Positions 1-11,209 of a DNA stretch of 64,000 nt are shown in pieces. The notes below the pieces were generated by a model. The model was not told the origin of the DNA, did not search any database, and saw only the letters and a program-made list of their open reading frames with translations. Source of the stretch: Halisarca cf. caerulea (lineage: Eukaryota > Porifera > Demospongiae > Chondrillida > Halisarcidae); contig CAUJGJ010000313.1 in the NCBI GenBank assembly GCA_963170055.1, forward strand, positions 2,262,701 through 2,326,700, given 5' to 3'. Positions within the stretch are counted from its first letter, which is position 1. Each line of letters starts with the position of its first letter. The position numbers and the translations under genes were made by a program.

Positions 1-2252
1 ATTCGGTGTGTAGTTGCTTGCTCTCAAGGCACCGTTTGCTGCTATCCAGTGGAGGCTCTAAGAACATACAAGAGCTCATAAAAGATCTTCGTCAACGATA
101 GGTCGATTATACTATATCGAACGAAGAACAATTTGTCTGTGAGGATTGTTCAATCCAGTGTACGTACAACAATCACAGATTCTTGCTGTGTGCTAGTCTG
201 ACAAAGCCAGACTCATCCTATAAAATGGTGGCACATAGTAAGAATCTGTGTTTGTTTAATCTTTTCTTACCCTTCTATTCCTACAATTTTTACTAACTTC
301 ATAATTTTTCAGCCTTGCTTTACATTTTCATGACCAAAATAAAAGGGGGGCCTATTTTGTCCTGGTAGGGCCCAAAGTAGTAACCGAATCAGGGTGAATT
401 AGGCCCCATGGGGCCCAAAACAGCAACCAAATTTGGCCCCATAGGGCCTAATGAAGGGGGGGGGGGGGCTGAATTTGGTGTGACAGACAATTTGCTTTAG
501 AATGCCAAATTTAGTATCTGTCAATACTACAAACATCACAATATATGTGCTTTCCATTGCTTAGTACCCAGCACAAAATTCAGCCGGAATGCTATTGGCA
601 TATAAAATAGCAGCAGAGTAAAGTTCTGGGTAAGATTACAGGCTGAACTGACCAGTGAAATCATAGAGAATACAAACAGTAAAAGTGTATACAACTTTGT
701 GGTGGGGATTCACAAAAGATGTTTCACAAATGTGGTTTTCAGGTAAAAAAGTGTCAGATAAACAAGGTGTGACTGTACTTGCAGTGCTGGTGATCTGACG
801 AAAGTGAATGTGCAGATGCTCATATAACATCCAGGTTTAGAAAACTGAAACAAGGAAATCAATACTGATTACGCATGAGGGTAACTGCCTTATACGTAAA
901 TACCCTACACAAGATTGGAAATCATTTCTGGTTGATGACAAACAATTCCCAAAGTGGACTGGTTCAAAAGACCAGACAAAACTTGATTCATGTTCTCACA
1001 CTAATCAAATTCTTAATGGGATTATTACAAGCCAGTGGTGCTGCAGAGGTCCAATTGAGCATCTAGAAAACATGGTCATCATCCTCTGCATTGTGCACAC
1101 AACCACCTTGCAGTTGGTCCAAGGTAGAATAGTAGGCAGTTGGAACCTGTACAGTATAATCTTTCACCCATTGGGGAATGAAAAACAGTGCTGAATTATA
1201 GAGGTCAATTTGCATGGTAAAAGTTAATGGTTTTGGTCGGTTTAGGTGAATCCTGGTTCATAGAGGTTCCGGATTAGGCAGGTTCCACTGTACATATATT
1301 AAAAACTACCTTAATTGCATATAGAAGATACACTACAATCTGTTGTACATAAGGCAATTTGATCAAGGAACTGGACACAAATTGGTCAATCATTAATCAT
1401 CATGAGATAGGTATGGAACATTAGTGCTATTCACACACATGCCATCTATTGTACAGTATGAAATATTAACTTCGTGGTCTAATATTCTCATGTTTTTAAC
1501 AAACCTGCCTAACAAGCATGAAATTAGTGATTTAAGAATATGTCACGTCCAAGCTTTCCAATTTCAAATGGGGGTGGAGAAGTGAGATTTGGGGCTCTCC
1601 ACAAAGTGCAAATATCAGTCATTCCTAATGTACAGAGCTATAAACTTGATCAATCACTGCTTGTGACTTGGTTCCAAATTAAACTTCAGATTCCTACATG
1701 TATTGTTTTCTGAATGTTGGGCTTTTTGAGTGTTCACAAAAATATAAGTTAATACAAATTTCCCAAATATACGTATTTACAGGTACAAACATATATGAGC
1801 ATGAACTTGAGGAAGCATTGGATTTGTCATGCACCCAACTAGAACTGTAACATACCTAAGACAGTAGTTGTTAGTATTCCTTGCAAAATTTAGACTCATA
1901 GTTTTGAGTAGCTTCCTTTACATACTTCGTTGCCACCATTTTAACATGACATTACTGTTAACTTACACTTGGAGGGCAGTGCATGAATATGAATATCTCG
2001 TTCGTACAATGACAAGTCGTATACATTCACATGACCAAAAGTGGATTCTTGCATATAATGTACATGTGTATGTATGCAACACAAAAAAGTGGTATGTCTC
2101 CTAGACAAAAATATGCCAATTACTACCATTTTATGATTAGAAAGCAGTCTGATCATGCTGTTTGGCAGATAAATAAAGATTTATCACTCATAAAACAGGG
2201 GTAATCACACAAAAAAAACTATTATTCTTAAGTGATTTTGTCTTAAGCTTAC
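1..2252. other. No gene recognised; degenerate repeats
   Basis: No exon or element in this stretch could be identified with confidence. Around 340-470 there is a GC-rich internally repetitive segment with several GGGCCC/GGCCCC blocks and a run of about 13 G at 457-469. At 1160-1295 a stretch ending in a PuGGTTCCACTGTA-like terminus resembles a MITE end, but no partner terminus was found. The first 260 bases contain short open stretches with Cys-x2-Cys spacing on the + strand, too fragmentary to call. Confidence 0.4.
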
Positions 2253-5159
2253 TTGCACAACCATTGTTTTATTTGACAATGGTGATATCGCAACCTGTTC
2301 ATCTGTCCCATGCAAAGCAGCTAAGTCAAGCCAATACTTCTGAAATTCCTCTTTCCCGTGAGAATACTTTGAGGAGTAATAATCATGATCATCCTGACAG
2401 AATAACAAGTAAAAGAATAAAAAATATAATAAAATAGAAATAAGTACTAGTTACTACATGACTGCGAGGGAGTATTGCATTTAATTTAACTCAAGACCCA
2501 AATGTGCAAAGTGTCCGAGGGTAAGTGCAGTGAATGTGATACTCCCGAGAGACGGGTGTATAGTACGTAACTGGTTATTTTATTGCCAAATAAATGCTTT
2601 GATAAATTCGCAGGATGATGATTTGAAGGTTTCTCAGACAAGCCATTTGAGTATTTATACACTTTGAATAACGTTGTCGTGATCAATTGTGTATCTTAAC
2701 AAACCAAACTCCTTTAAAATGTGCAGTAAGGTTAGTGTGTTTGGTAGGAGCCTATCAGAGAATTTACAAGTAGGTCGTGCTGGCCATCACTGATTGTTTT
2801 ATATAGCGTGCACAACATTCCCCACTTCTAAAAGTCTTTCTTTAACCATTAATCAAGGCTTAATGATTGTAGTCAAGTACTGAATGCGCCCCGGGTCTCC
2901 TGCAGTTTTTTCTCTGTTTTTTTTTGTATCTAATTTTATGTGGGACCCCTTTAGCCTGAGGCTATTCCACCAGGGGCCTACGAAACTCATGCAAATTACG
3001 CACAATTTTTACATACACATTGTGTGGCTTCAGTAGCTGCACTTTTTTTCATAAACAAGCAAGGGGTGCAGGTTGGGAATCGAACCCACACACTTTGATG
3101 TCAAATCTACACAGGCTAGCTACTGAGCCACCCTGCACCTTGGGCCAGTTTACTCCCAGGTGGTAAATTCATTACCACATAGGTGGCTCTTTTGATGTAT
3201 GATGTCATCATGTGATAAGTGTTATCACTATATATAGCCAGTGATGCCATGGAGAACGTCCCTAGGGGGGGTGGGGAGAGGCATTCAGGTAATTATTCAT
3301 TTTCTTCTATTGATTCTTCAGACAGTAGTAATGGGATGTTCGACTTGTCTGATTACAATGATAGCTTGGAATCGTGGTCTTCATTGAAAATGATGTTTTG
3401 GAATGTATATGGATGGTCCTGTGGGCAAGTTGATGTGGTGAAAGAGGTGGAGTCCATGAACATGAGGTTAGGGGTCTTCAATAGGTTCAAGCCTGATATC
3501 ATTTGTGTTGCAGAGACATGGCTGAAGGGTGAAGACGTTGCTAGATTTGATGGACATACCTGGCTTAGTTGCAACAGAAGGTCTCTTTCGAGGAGGGCTG
3601 TGAGAGGTTCTGGTGGTGTTGGGGTGTTCTTCCGTAACGTCATCCTGAATAACTGGACTGTGTCTATGTTAGATTCAGAGACTGGACTGTGTCTATATTA
3701 GATTCAGAGACTGAGGACATTTTGTGGCTCAAGGTCAACTGCCAAGGAGGTCATTCCTGGATTGTGCTTGTTGTATGTTACTTACCACCCATGAGCTCAT
3801 GCAGAGATGTTGATGTATATGAAGTCTTATCAGTGCTGGCTGAACAGGTTGCCAGACACTCACAATTGGGGACTGTTGTCCTGTGTGGTGATTTCAATGC
3901 AAGATGTACGTAGCTACCTACAGGAGGGAACTATACCAAGAACAACCATCAAAGGCACCAAAAATGAGCAGGGGGAGATATTGGTTGAGTTCTTGATGGA
4001 GGCTGGTTTGTGTTTAGTTAATGGAAGGAAGGGTGAGGACAATTTCACTTGTATCAGCCAAAGGTAGCTTGGCGGTAGATGTTTGCATCATTTCAGAGGA
4101 TAATTTTGACTTGATCTCCAAGTTCCAGGTCAAAACCATGTCAAAGTGTGAATTGTTAGATGATAATGATTTCGCTCCACTTCACTCAGTCCTGATTTGG
4201 TCTTCAGGTGTTGTCGAGAATTGCTTCAATGATTCTGATGGAGTGTCAAATAGCAATAAGGGGGTAAGTAAATATCTGCTGATGCATCCAGCAGCTCATC
4301 TCAGAGGTCTTAGAGGTTGGCATGGACCAGGCAAAACTAGAAGATGTATATGACAAATTGTTGAAGAGAATGATTGATGGCTTGGTTGAGAAGAGAGTTC
4401 GTCAAAAGAAAAGCCAAGTGTGGTTCAATGAGAAATTGGCAAAGTTGCGAAGGGCGATGCGTAAGGCTGAGTCCCAATGGCTATGTACGTACTTCCAGTA
4501 GGGGAAGGTTAGAGAAACGGCGGCTAATGTATGTGGAAGAAGGAGAGAGCATTGTAGAGCTGTTAAAAAAGCAAAGAAGGCATATAAGGAGCGACTATGT
4601 AATAGATTGGAGGAGAAACATGGATCCAAATCTTCTTGGAAGGAGGCTAGAGCAATTGGTCTTTGTAGCAAGAATCGGTTGTTCAACCGGAAAGAAGTTC
4701 TCAATCTGGTGATGAGGCAGTAGATGCATGGAGATCACACTTCCAAGTGTTACTTGGTGGAGGTATGAATAACCCACAGAGCTCAGCCTCTAATCCTTCA
4801 TGTCCTAGTGATCAAAGGTTGAGGTCGATTGATACGGAAATATCTGAGATCCTCTCTAAGTGCATTTCACAGGAAGAGGTTGATCGGGCTCTCTCTGAGG
4901 TGAAGAAATCTCCTACATGAGGGAAAGATGGTGTGTCTGCTGAGATGCTGAAAAGTGTATGGTTGGCATTATTTCAGCGTTGCTGGGAGTGTGGTATAAC
5001 TCCAACTCTGCATGAATTATTATCTTAGACCAGACTGGTAACTGTGTATGGATTTTTTTGTCAAACATTTTAGCAGGGTCTGGATTGTGTAAGACCTCAC
5101 ATGTACCCTTTTTTTGCTGTTTTTTTCCCCCAATAATTATGGCTCATGTGCAGTGAAAA

Positions 5160-5247
<88 letters not shown>

Positions 5248-5376
5248 GGAAGGGAGGAAGGGAGGGAAGGGGAGGGAGGGAGGGAAAGAGCGGTAGGAGA
5301 GGTGTATGTGTGCATGTGTACGTGTGTGTAGGAGGGAGGGAGGGAGAAAAGGAGGGGAAAGGAGGTAGAGAGAGTG

Positions 5377-5454
<78 letters not shown>

Positions 5455-5751
5455 TGTGAGAGAGAAAGAGAGAAAGAGAGATAGAGGGAGTGGTGTGTGT
5501 GCATGTGTACATGTGTGGGGGAGGGGAAGGGAGGGAGGGAGAAAAGGAAAGGGGAAGGAGGGAGAGAGAGAGAGGTGTGAGAGGTGTGTGTTACTGTATA
5601 CGTGTTTATGTGTGTACGTGTGTGGGTGGAGGGGGAGGGAGGGAGTGAAGGAGGGAGAGAAGGAGGGAGGGAGAGAGAGGTGTGAGAGGTGTATGTGTGT
5701 ATGTGTGTGTGTCCGTGCATGCATGCGTGTGCATGTGTGTGGTGTGCAAGT

Positions 5752-5820
<69 letters not shown>

Positions 5821-6476
5821 TGTACATGTAACACTTAAAAGCAGCTTTTAAGCAATTTTGAATGCAAGAACTGCACTTCATGTAACTACTATACACTTGA
5901 CATAAGAGTTGCACCCATGTGACTAACTAACTAGCTTTCTACGAGCTTATTCTTGATAGAAACATTACACTCAAATCAATTGATTAATTCACTTGATACA
6001 ACCTCTTAATACAAGGGTTGCACCCGCCACCCGAACTAGGGGGGAAGGCGGCCGAAGCCTTCCCCCCTAGTTCTGATAATGGAATAATTTTGCCTGGTAT
6101 ATACTGTATATACACGATGTCTATCTACGTGTGACATAAACTACTAAAGGTGGCACATGGATCTTACCACTTCAATGGTTCCATTTTTGAAGCCTGGCGG
6201 AGGGGAGCTCTCGCTACGTTTCGTCAGAAACTTTTGTAACGGGGCATCTTTATCAACTTTTGATAATACATCAAAACCACCGCTATCCAATTTGTACTGA
6301 CGATTAGCTTCTATGAACAAGCATAACAATAAAATAGTAAAGCATTTCAGACAGGTAACCGAAAGTGTAAGGTATACACTGCACTGCACATCTGATCGAA
6401 AGATATCCTACTCACCTGATGTAAGGGTGAGAAAGTGAAAGATCAACACATGAACAAAGTAGATTTCCTTGAGCAT
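2253..6476 (-). CDS. Secreted or membrane protein, 5' three exons (unidentified)
   Basis: Three minus-strand exons join in phase. Exon 1 (6476-6416) starts MLKEIYFVHVLIFHFLTLTS, a short hydrophobic leader that reads as a signal peptide, and ends in a GTGAGT donor. Exon 2 (6310-6168) has an AG acceptor and a GTAAGA donor and encodes 47 whole codons plus the split one, including FLTKRSESSPPPGFKNG. Exon 3 (2393-2253, 47 codons) follows a pyrimidine-rich CAG acceptor, ends at GTAAGC and contains KEEFQKYWLDLAALHG and ISPLSNKT. Exons 2 and 3 are separated by 3.8 kb filled with a LINE fragment, a SINE and microsatellites. The product should enter the secretory pathway. I do not recognise the family, and later exons to the left were not found with a compatible phase. 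Confidence 0.6.
2900..3142 (-). mobile_element. tRNA-derived SINE
   Basis: Read on the - strand, 3138-3066 is a tRNA-like head. GTGCAGG and CCTGCAC form a perfect 7-bp acceptor-like stem, there is a GGCTCAGTAGCTAGCC D-arm/A-box, and a GGTTCGATTCC B-box. The body then contains a TAGCC..GGCTA hairpin block (2940-2990) also present near 8840, 31215 and 62545. A tRNA head followed by an unrelated body and AT-rich tail is the standard architecture of a Pol III SINE. It lies inside the intron of the minus-strand gene. Confidence 0.65.
3066..3138 (-). ncRNA. tRNA-like head of SINE
   Basis: This 73-nt unit has paired 7-nt ends, an A-box and a B-box on the - strand. The anticodon arm is poorly formed, so it is more likely the promoter head of a SINE than a working tRNA. 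Confidence 0.5.
3219..5040 (+). pseudogene. LINE 5' fragment: AP endonuclease plus start of RT
   Basis: Broken frames together give an exonuclease-endonuclease-phosphatase domain. MFWNVYGW is at 3393 (family start -WN-G), IICVAETWL at about 3500 (catalytic E), VLCGDFNAR at about 3880 (GDFNA motif) and SLAVDVCIISEDN at about 4070. The SDHxP motif near 4170 is degraded to NDFAPL. Downstream frames (4400-5000) resemble the region between endonuclease and RT in Jockey/CR1-type elements, and the copy stops before the RT catalytic core. A 27-bp tandem duplication at 3658-3711 and several frameshifts disable it. It sits in the intron of the minus-strand gene, antisense to it. Confidence 0.75.
5161..5820. 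repeat. Compound (GA)n / (GT)n microsatellite
   Basis: A pure (AG)n tract of about 84 bp (5161-5244) is followed by GGGA-rich sequence, a (GT)n tract (5381-5452), more purine-rich sequence and a second (GT)n tract (5753-5818). All open frames here are low-complexity Cys-Val or His-Thr repeats and are not genes. Confidence 0.95.
6032..6073. repeat. Perfect 17-bp-stem hairpin
   Basis: GAACTAGGGGGGAAGGC pairs perfectly with GCCTTCCCCCCTAGTTC across a 7-nt loop. It lies just downstream of exon 2 of the minus-strand gene, in its large intron. The origin is unknown; it is probably the core of a foldback element. Confidence 0.8.
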
Positions 6477-6829
6477 GTTGAAATTACTAAGTAAGGTGGA
6501 CGATAACAAAGTTAATAAGAAGGTCTAACTCACACTTACTCATAATTTAAAGGCGTGTTTGGTAAGCCTGTTGCATCATTTCTATGGTCTCCTAAGTCTG
6601 ACCTGCTGTATTAAAGATTCTCAGACAAATCTGAAGAGTGGATTTTGGGGGGAGTTTGGTGCTCTTCACCTTCACCGGCTTCAGCACGGGCTTCAGTTAT
6701 CAGTTGTGTTAGTCTCGCGTTGCCAGACCCTACTCGCCATTATGGCACGCCTTCTGTTGGGGGACTGTAGTCTTGGCACGCCCACGTGCACCTTTGCTAT
6801 AAAGGCAACGCCTAGGGTTGAATCTTGGA

Positions 6830-7012
6830 CCGCAGAGCTTAAGTGTGCAACTGTCCGAGATAGCCTTATCTCAACCACACACCGCATATGCAGCTTACAT
6901 CCATTGTGTGAAACACAAATGGACATTTTTATCCAGAACATGCAAGAATATTGGGCATCTCTTCCAACCATTTAGAAGAAGTCATTTGCTCCAAATTCAC
7001 ACCAGCACTGAC
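6830..7012 (+). pseudogene. REL-LINE fragment (post-RT region)
   Basis: The frame at 6818-7033 contains IALSQPHTAYAAYIHCV, KHKWTFLSRTCKNIGHLFQP and LLQIHTSTDG. These match the post-RT segment of the minus-strand LINE at 11.2-12.9 kb, which reads HSLIHKWTYLARTIPN followed by a region ending in FTPLEE. So this is an isolated, opposite-strand fragment of the same retrotransposon family. Confidence 0.6.
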
Positions 7013-7189
7013 GGGAAGAAGCACAATCAGTGATTGAGTGGGGGGCTCAAGTAACTATTAATTGCACTTTATGAAGAATAAACACAATGTCATGCATTCA
7101 TGGAAGCCTCTACAGGTGCACAGGTCCTTGGGATTGTACAAGTATCCAACTTTGCATATTCTGGATAGTTTATTTTGAGTCTTGGATTA

Positions 7190-7285
7190 AAGTGGGGGGG
7201 GGGGGGGGGGGGGGGGAGGGGGGGGGCTATGCCCCTCTGTTCTGCAGAGTGGAGGGGCTTAAGCCCCCCCCCCCCCCCCCCATCT
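7190..7285. repeat. Poly-G / poly-C inverted repeat
   Basis: A run of about 21 G then a second G run (7194-7225) is followed about 40 bp later by 18 C (7264-7281). The sequence between is itself partly self-complementary (GCCCCTC..GAGGGGC). It is able to fold as a hairpin or G-quadruplex, and the run lengths may be assembly-sensitive. Confidence 0.7.
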
Positions 7286-7588
7286 ATGAATGCACACATG
7301 TACAGTATATAATAATTATACACACATACAAGCCAATATTATATTACAATGGCTTATCCAACCATGTTTGTTTCTCACAAAATGTGTTGAATATCACATG
7401 TTGGATAAATCAGGATAAATTGTACACAATGTAATGGTGGTGATTTACAGTGGCGTGTTGGATAAATGAGATTTTAATTTAAACCAATATGTTTTGGATA
7501 AACCGGTGTGACTGTCCTAGATGTATGCAAAGTATAGTACTTGCAAGATGATGCCAAATTTGAAATTAAAGGGAAGTCAAAGGATCTA

Positions 7589-7746
7589 CAGTGAATTCTC
7601 GTTAATCCACCACCGCTTTATCCGCCAAACCCTTTTATCTGCCATAAATTTTGTACATGAATTGATTGAAAAGGATGTATAATATTGATTTAGATAATCT
7701 GAATTTTTAAAGATGAATTGTGACAGATTATAACGAGAATTCACTG
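7589..7746. mobile_element. MITE, 158 bp, TA-flanked
   Basis: Termini CAGTGAATTCTCGTTA and TAACGAGAATTCACTG are inverted and flanked on both sides by TA. The interior is AT-rich with no coding potential. The TA duplication and CAGT ends fit Tc1/mariner-pogo type nonautonomous elements. Confidence 0.85.
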
Positions 7747-8149
7747 TATCAGAGGAAGGTATCACCCAAGGGGTGCAATATGCATGGTATATGCAATCAG
7801 TGCAATGAAAGTATCTATCTACCTATGTAGAGATGACTTAGAAATTATAAATAATATCTAAGCTTTGGCCTTGCAGGATGTAGACAAAATGCCTGTTTTC
7901 CTGTATGAAGCCCTGTGTAGCTTACTCTTGGCAATGTGTAACATTATGCAGACTTCACGTAGCTTGCTTTTGGCAATTATGCAGACTTTGGCAACGCGTA
8001 TTATTTTTTATAGCTCATCATAATTAAATTCAGAACTAAAATTAGTATACCGAGGACAAAGATATCACAACAATAAAACATTACAAGATTCTGTTGTCAG
8101 TAATACATTTATGGTACTAGCCTGGCCTCTAAATTAACCATGCAGCTGT

Positions 8150-8730
8150 ACATCCTCATACAGCTGAATACTCAGCAGTGTATCCCAAGCCACAAGATCC
8201 TCTCAGGCACATGATTGCTGATTTCAGCCTACGAAAAGAGATACAGCACCAAAACCATCCAATGCATTGAGAGTATGCAATGTCTCTCTTCTCAGCCAGC
8301 AAACTGTCAAGTCTGTTGTATGTGGTGGTGGCCAGTTTGCCCATGTCTCTAGATGCAGAAACAACTATTGGTGAGAAGGATCCGTGCTCCATTTCCTAAA
8401 CTCTTTGCTTGTACGATCGTTTCTTCTCCTGTTCATGTCTTCTGAATGTGGATTCCAGGGAAGACTTCATGTTTGAGGGTGTGAGGTGGTTGAAAACCCT
8501 AACATCGAAAAATGCACATTCTAACAATCCTCCCCAGAAACCTTAGGCTTCAATGTCAAGACGGGTGTTGTCATCAGTGAGCGAGGTCTTGTGGAAAAAT
8601 GCTTCTCCAGAGAGCGGTTGGAGGTGTGGCTCCATCTTGACATTATGACAAATCTCTCTCATCAGCTTGGCTGTTAAATTGTATCACGGATGGCATAGTC
8701 TCTGAGGATGGTGTAGCCACCATATGTGCA
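8150..8730 (-). pseudogene. REL-type LINE, 3' endonuclease part (outer copy)
   Basis: On the - strand from about 8720 down, frames read TRLDIEA-GFWGG and AFFDVRVFN, then RRHEQEKKRSYKQRV and MEHGSFSPIVV. This is the C-terminal restriction-like endonuclease region of a LINE (family pattern RxDIRARGFW..AFFDVRVFxPNA..EHGxFTPLVF). It is the continuation of the minus-strand element at 11.2-12.98 kb, from which it is separated by another LINE inserted at 8.9-11.2 kb. Stops interrupt it. Confidence 0.75.
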
Positions 8731-8804
8731 GGTGAAAACATGCATGCTCTATTATGAAACCCTAACCCTATTATGAAAACTTTCCCACACTGACAATATA
8801 ATAA

Positions 8805-8885
8805 TAATAATAATATTTTCTTAATTAAACTGGGTGGGCCTTTAGCCAGAGGCTACTATTACGGTCCCCAGTATCCCATGCACTT
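8805..8885 (-). mobile_element. SINE/LINE 3' tail block
   Basis: The sequence (AAT)n ATTTTCTTAATTAAAC, then CCTTTAGCCAGAGGCTACTA and CCCCAGTATCCCAT, is nearly repeated at 62522-62610 and partly at 31215 and 2940, always in the same orientation. Read on the - strand it is a hairpin followed by an (ATT)n tail, as expected for a retrotransposon 3' end. Confidence 0.6.
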
Positions 8886-8924
8886 GCTCACACACACAAT
8901 CACATTATATTAATTAAATCAAAT

Positions 8925-11190
8925 CTCACAGGGCCGTCAGCTGGCGAGGGTGGTGTGCTCCTGTTGAGGGCTTTGGTGGGGATAATTACATTGATCCTTG
9001 AAGGTCGTACCCCAAAGTCCATATGCCCTCTCCTCTTCGGAGCTACACTCATTCCTCTTAGGAAAAAGAGTGGTGGCATACGCCCAATTGCCATTGGGTG
9101 CACCATCAGAAGACTTGCTTCCAAATGTGCAGTTCTCCATGCTCTCAACTCTGTCCCACACCTGCTGGCCCCCCATCAGTTGGGTTTTGGAGTCCAAGGT
9201 GGGACAGAGGCTGCTGTGCATGCATGCAGGGTGTACTTGAATCATCTCCCACCCAATGAAGCTATTGTAAAGGTCGATTTCCAGAATGCCTTCAACAGTG
9301 TCAGGCGAGACAAAATCCTCACTGCTGTCAAAAGATATATCCCTGATCTGTTACCTTTTGTCCACTCTGCTTACTCCAGCCCATCCATTCTCCTGTGGGA
9401 TAGCTTCCAGATCTCCTCCTCTGAAGGTATTCAACAGGGTGACCCCATTGGTCCCTTGCTGTTCTGTATCACCATTCACGAACTTGTGTCTAGCTTGAAG
9501 TCTGATTTGAACGTATTCTATTTGGATGATGGGACCATCGGTGGTACATTGGAAGACATCACGGCAGATCTGAGGTTCATCGAAGAACAGGGCAAGGACC
9601 TTGGCTTGCAACTCAATGTGGAGAAATCTGAACTGATTGCCAAGGACCAGTCATCAGCCAGTAATGTGCTATCCATCTTTCCTGGCCTTCAGTATGTACC
9701 GCCAGCCCAAGCATCTTTGTTGGGATCTCCTTTGGGAGAGGAGGCCATGGTCATCTCTTTGGAGACCCAAATACACCAGCTAAAAGTGATTGGCGAACGG
9801 CTTCACCATCTGCACTCTCATGATGCAATTACCATTCTGCGCCACTCATTTGCTGTGCCAAAGCTTCTCCATGTTTTGCGGACTTCCCCAGCATTCCTGT
9901 CTCCTTTACTGCTCTCTTGGGACAATTTACTGATATCCATTGTTTCAAGAATCACCAACATAAATTTTCTTCCTGGTGATCCCTCCTGGCTGCAGGCATC
10001 CCTCCCTGTCAGGTCTGGTGGCCTGGGCATCCGGAGTGCCTCTCATCTTGCCCCCTCTGCTTTTTTAGCTTCGGCTGATGGAGCCTCCTCATGTATGCAC
10101 GAGTTACTACCTGATCACCTGTCCACAGCCATTTACCCAGAAAGGGATTCTGCTCTGTATGCATGGAGGCAGGACCTTCCACCCGACATATCAGAGCCTA
10201 CAACTTCTAGTCATCAGAAAACATGGGATAAGCCCAGAGTTGAATCGTTATTCAACTCTCTCCTTGCAACATGCACCGAAGAAGAAGGAAAAGCCAGGCT
10301 TCTGGCTGCTAGCTCCAGGGAATCTGGTGCCTGGCTAAATGCCCCACCAATCTCATCCCTTGGTCTTCGTATGTCCAACAACACCATTCAAGTTGCCACA
10401 GCCCTGAGAGTGGGGGCCCCAATCTGTCAACCCCATACGTGCACTCATTGTGGCCAAGATGTGGATTGCTTTGCCAGGCATGGCCTCAGTTGTAGGTTCA
10501 GCCAGGGTAGGCTGCCAAGACACAATTCCATCAATAACATCATATACCACTCCCTCGAAGCTGCCAAGATTCCCACAAGACTGGAACCATCTGGTCTTTG
10601 TCGCTCTGACGGGAACCGACCAGATGGCATTACCATGGTCCCTTGGTCCCAGGGGAAGTACCTTGTCTGGGATGCCACTTGTGTGGACACGCATTGTCAA
10701 TCGCACCAGCACAGAGCCTCACAAGTCCCAGGGGGTGCAGCATCCCATGCTGAGGTGGAAAAGACAAGGAAGTATGCCCACCTGGACCCCATGTACCAGT
10801 TCCAACCGGTTGCTGTTGAAACCAGTGGTACAGTAGGTCCCACCTCTGCCTCGTTCTTGAGGGAACTCGGCAAACGCCTGAAGATGGCTACTGGGGAACC
10901 TAGATCCTACATCTTCCTCCTCCAAAGGATCTCAGTGGCCATCCAGGTGGGGAATGCCACATCAGTGCTTGGGTCCCTCCCAGCTACCTCTTCTGATGAG
11001 GACTTCTTAATTTAGTCTGTAGTTTTATTTAGCTGTATCTGTATTAATTTTGTATCTGTAGCTAATCGTAAGTGTATAGTTGTGTATAGTTATTAATAAT
11101 AATGACTATCTGTATCTAGTGTTTTAATTTAGTTGTACATGTCCATTTATATATATTAAATCTATATATAATAATAAAAATTAAATCAAA
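8925..11190 (+). mobile_element. REL-type LINE copy A (RT + C-terminal endonuclease)
   Basis: A 686-codon frame (8955-11015) is the best-preserved mobile-element ORF of the window. RT motifs: KVDFQNAFNS (residues about 107-115), GIQQGDPIGPLLF (158-170) and FYLDDG (188-193; YLDD instead of the usual YADD). The C-terminal third has a Cys/His cluster (C496, C499, H509, C513) and then RPDG (555-558) and VWDATC (571-576), a layout like the restriction-like endonuclease of early-branching LINEs (R2/R4/CRE/NeSL-type). The N-terminal zinc-finger region is missing, so it is 5' truncated. A possible target duplication ATTAAATCAAAT occurs at 8912-8923 and 11181-11192. It is inserted inside another LINE. 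Confidence 0.88.
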
Positions 11191-11209
11191 TTGAATCAAA
11201 TTAGAATTT

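Noticed and set aside
1..260. Cys-containing frame on the + strand as a host exon
   Set aside because: Stops and lack of convincing splice sites; cannot be judged at the window edge.
636..830. Minus-strand 64-codon frame
   Set aside because: No splice context or recognisable motif; probably chance.
1941..2156. Possible fourth exon of the minus-strand gene (HVNVYDLSLYERDIHIHALP)
   Set aside because: It looks protein-like but the only AG acceptor gives a phase that does not follow exon 3, so it was not included.
3066..3138. Functional tRNA gene
   Set aside because: The anticodon arm does not fold well and the unit is joined to a SINE body and tail.
5097..5914. Long His/Thr/Ser and Cys/Val open frames
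   Set aside because: They are translations of (GT)n and (GA)n microsatellites, open in several frames at once.
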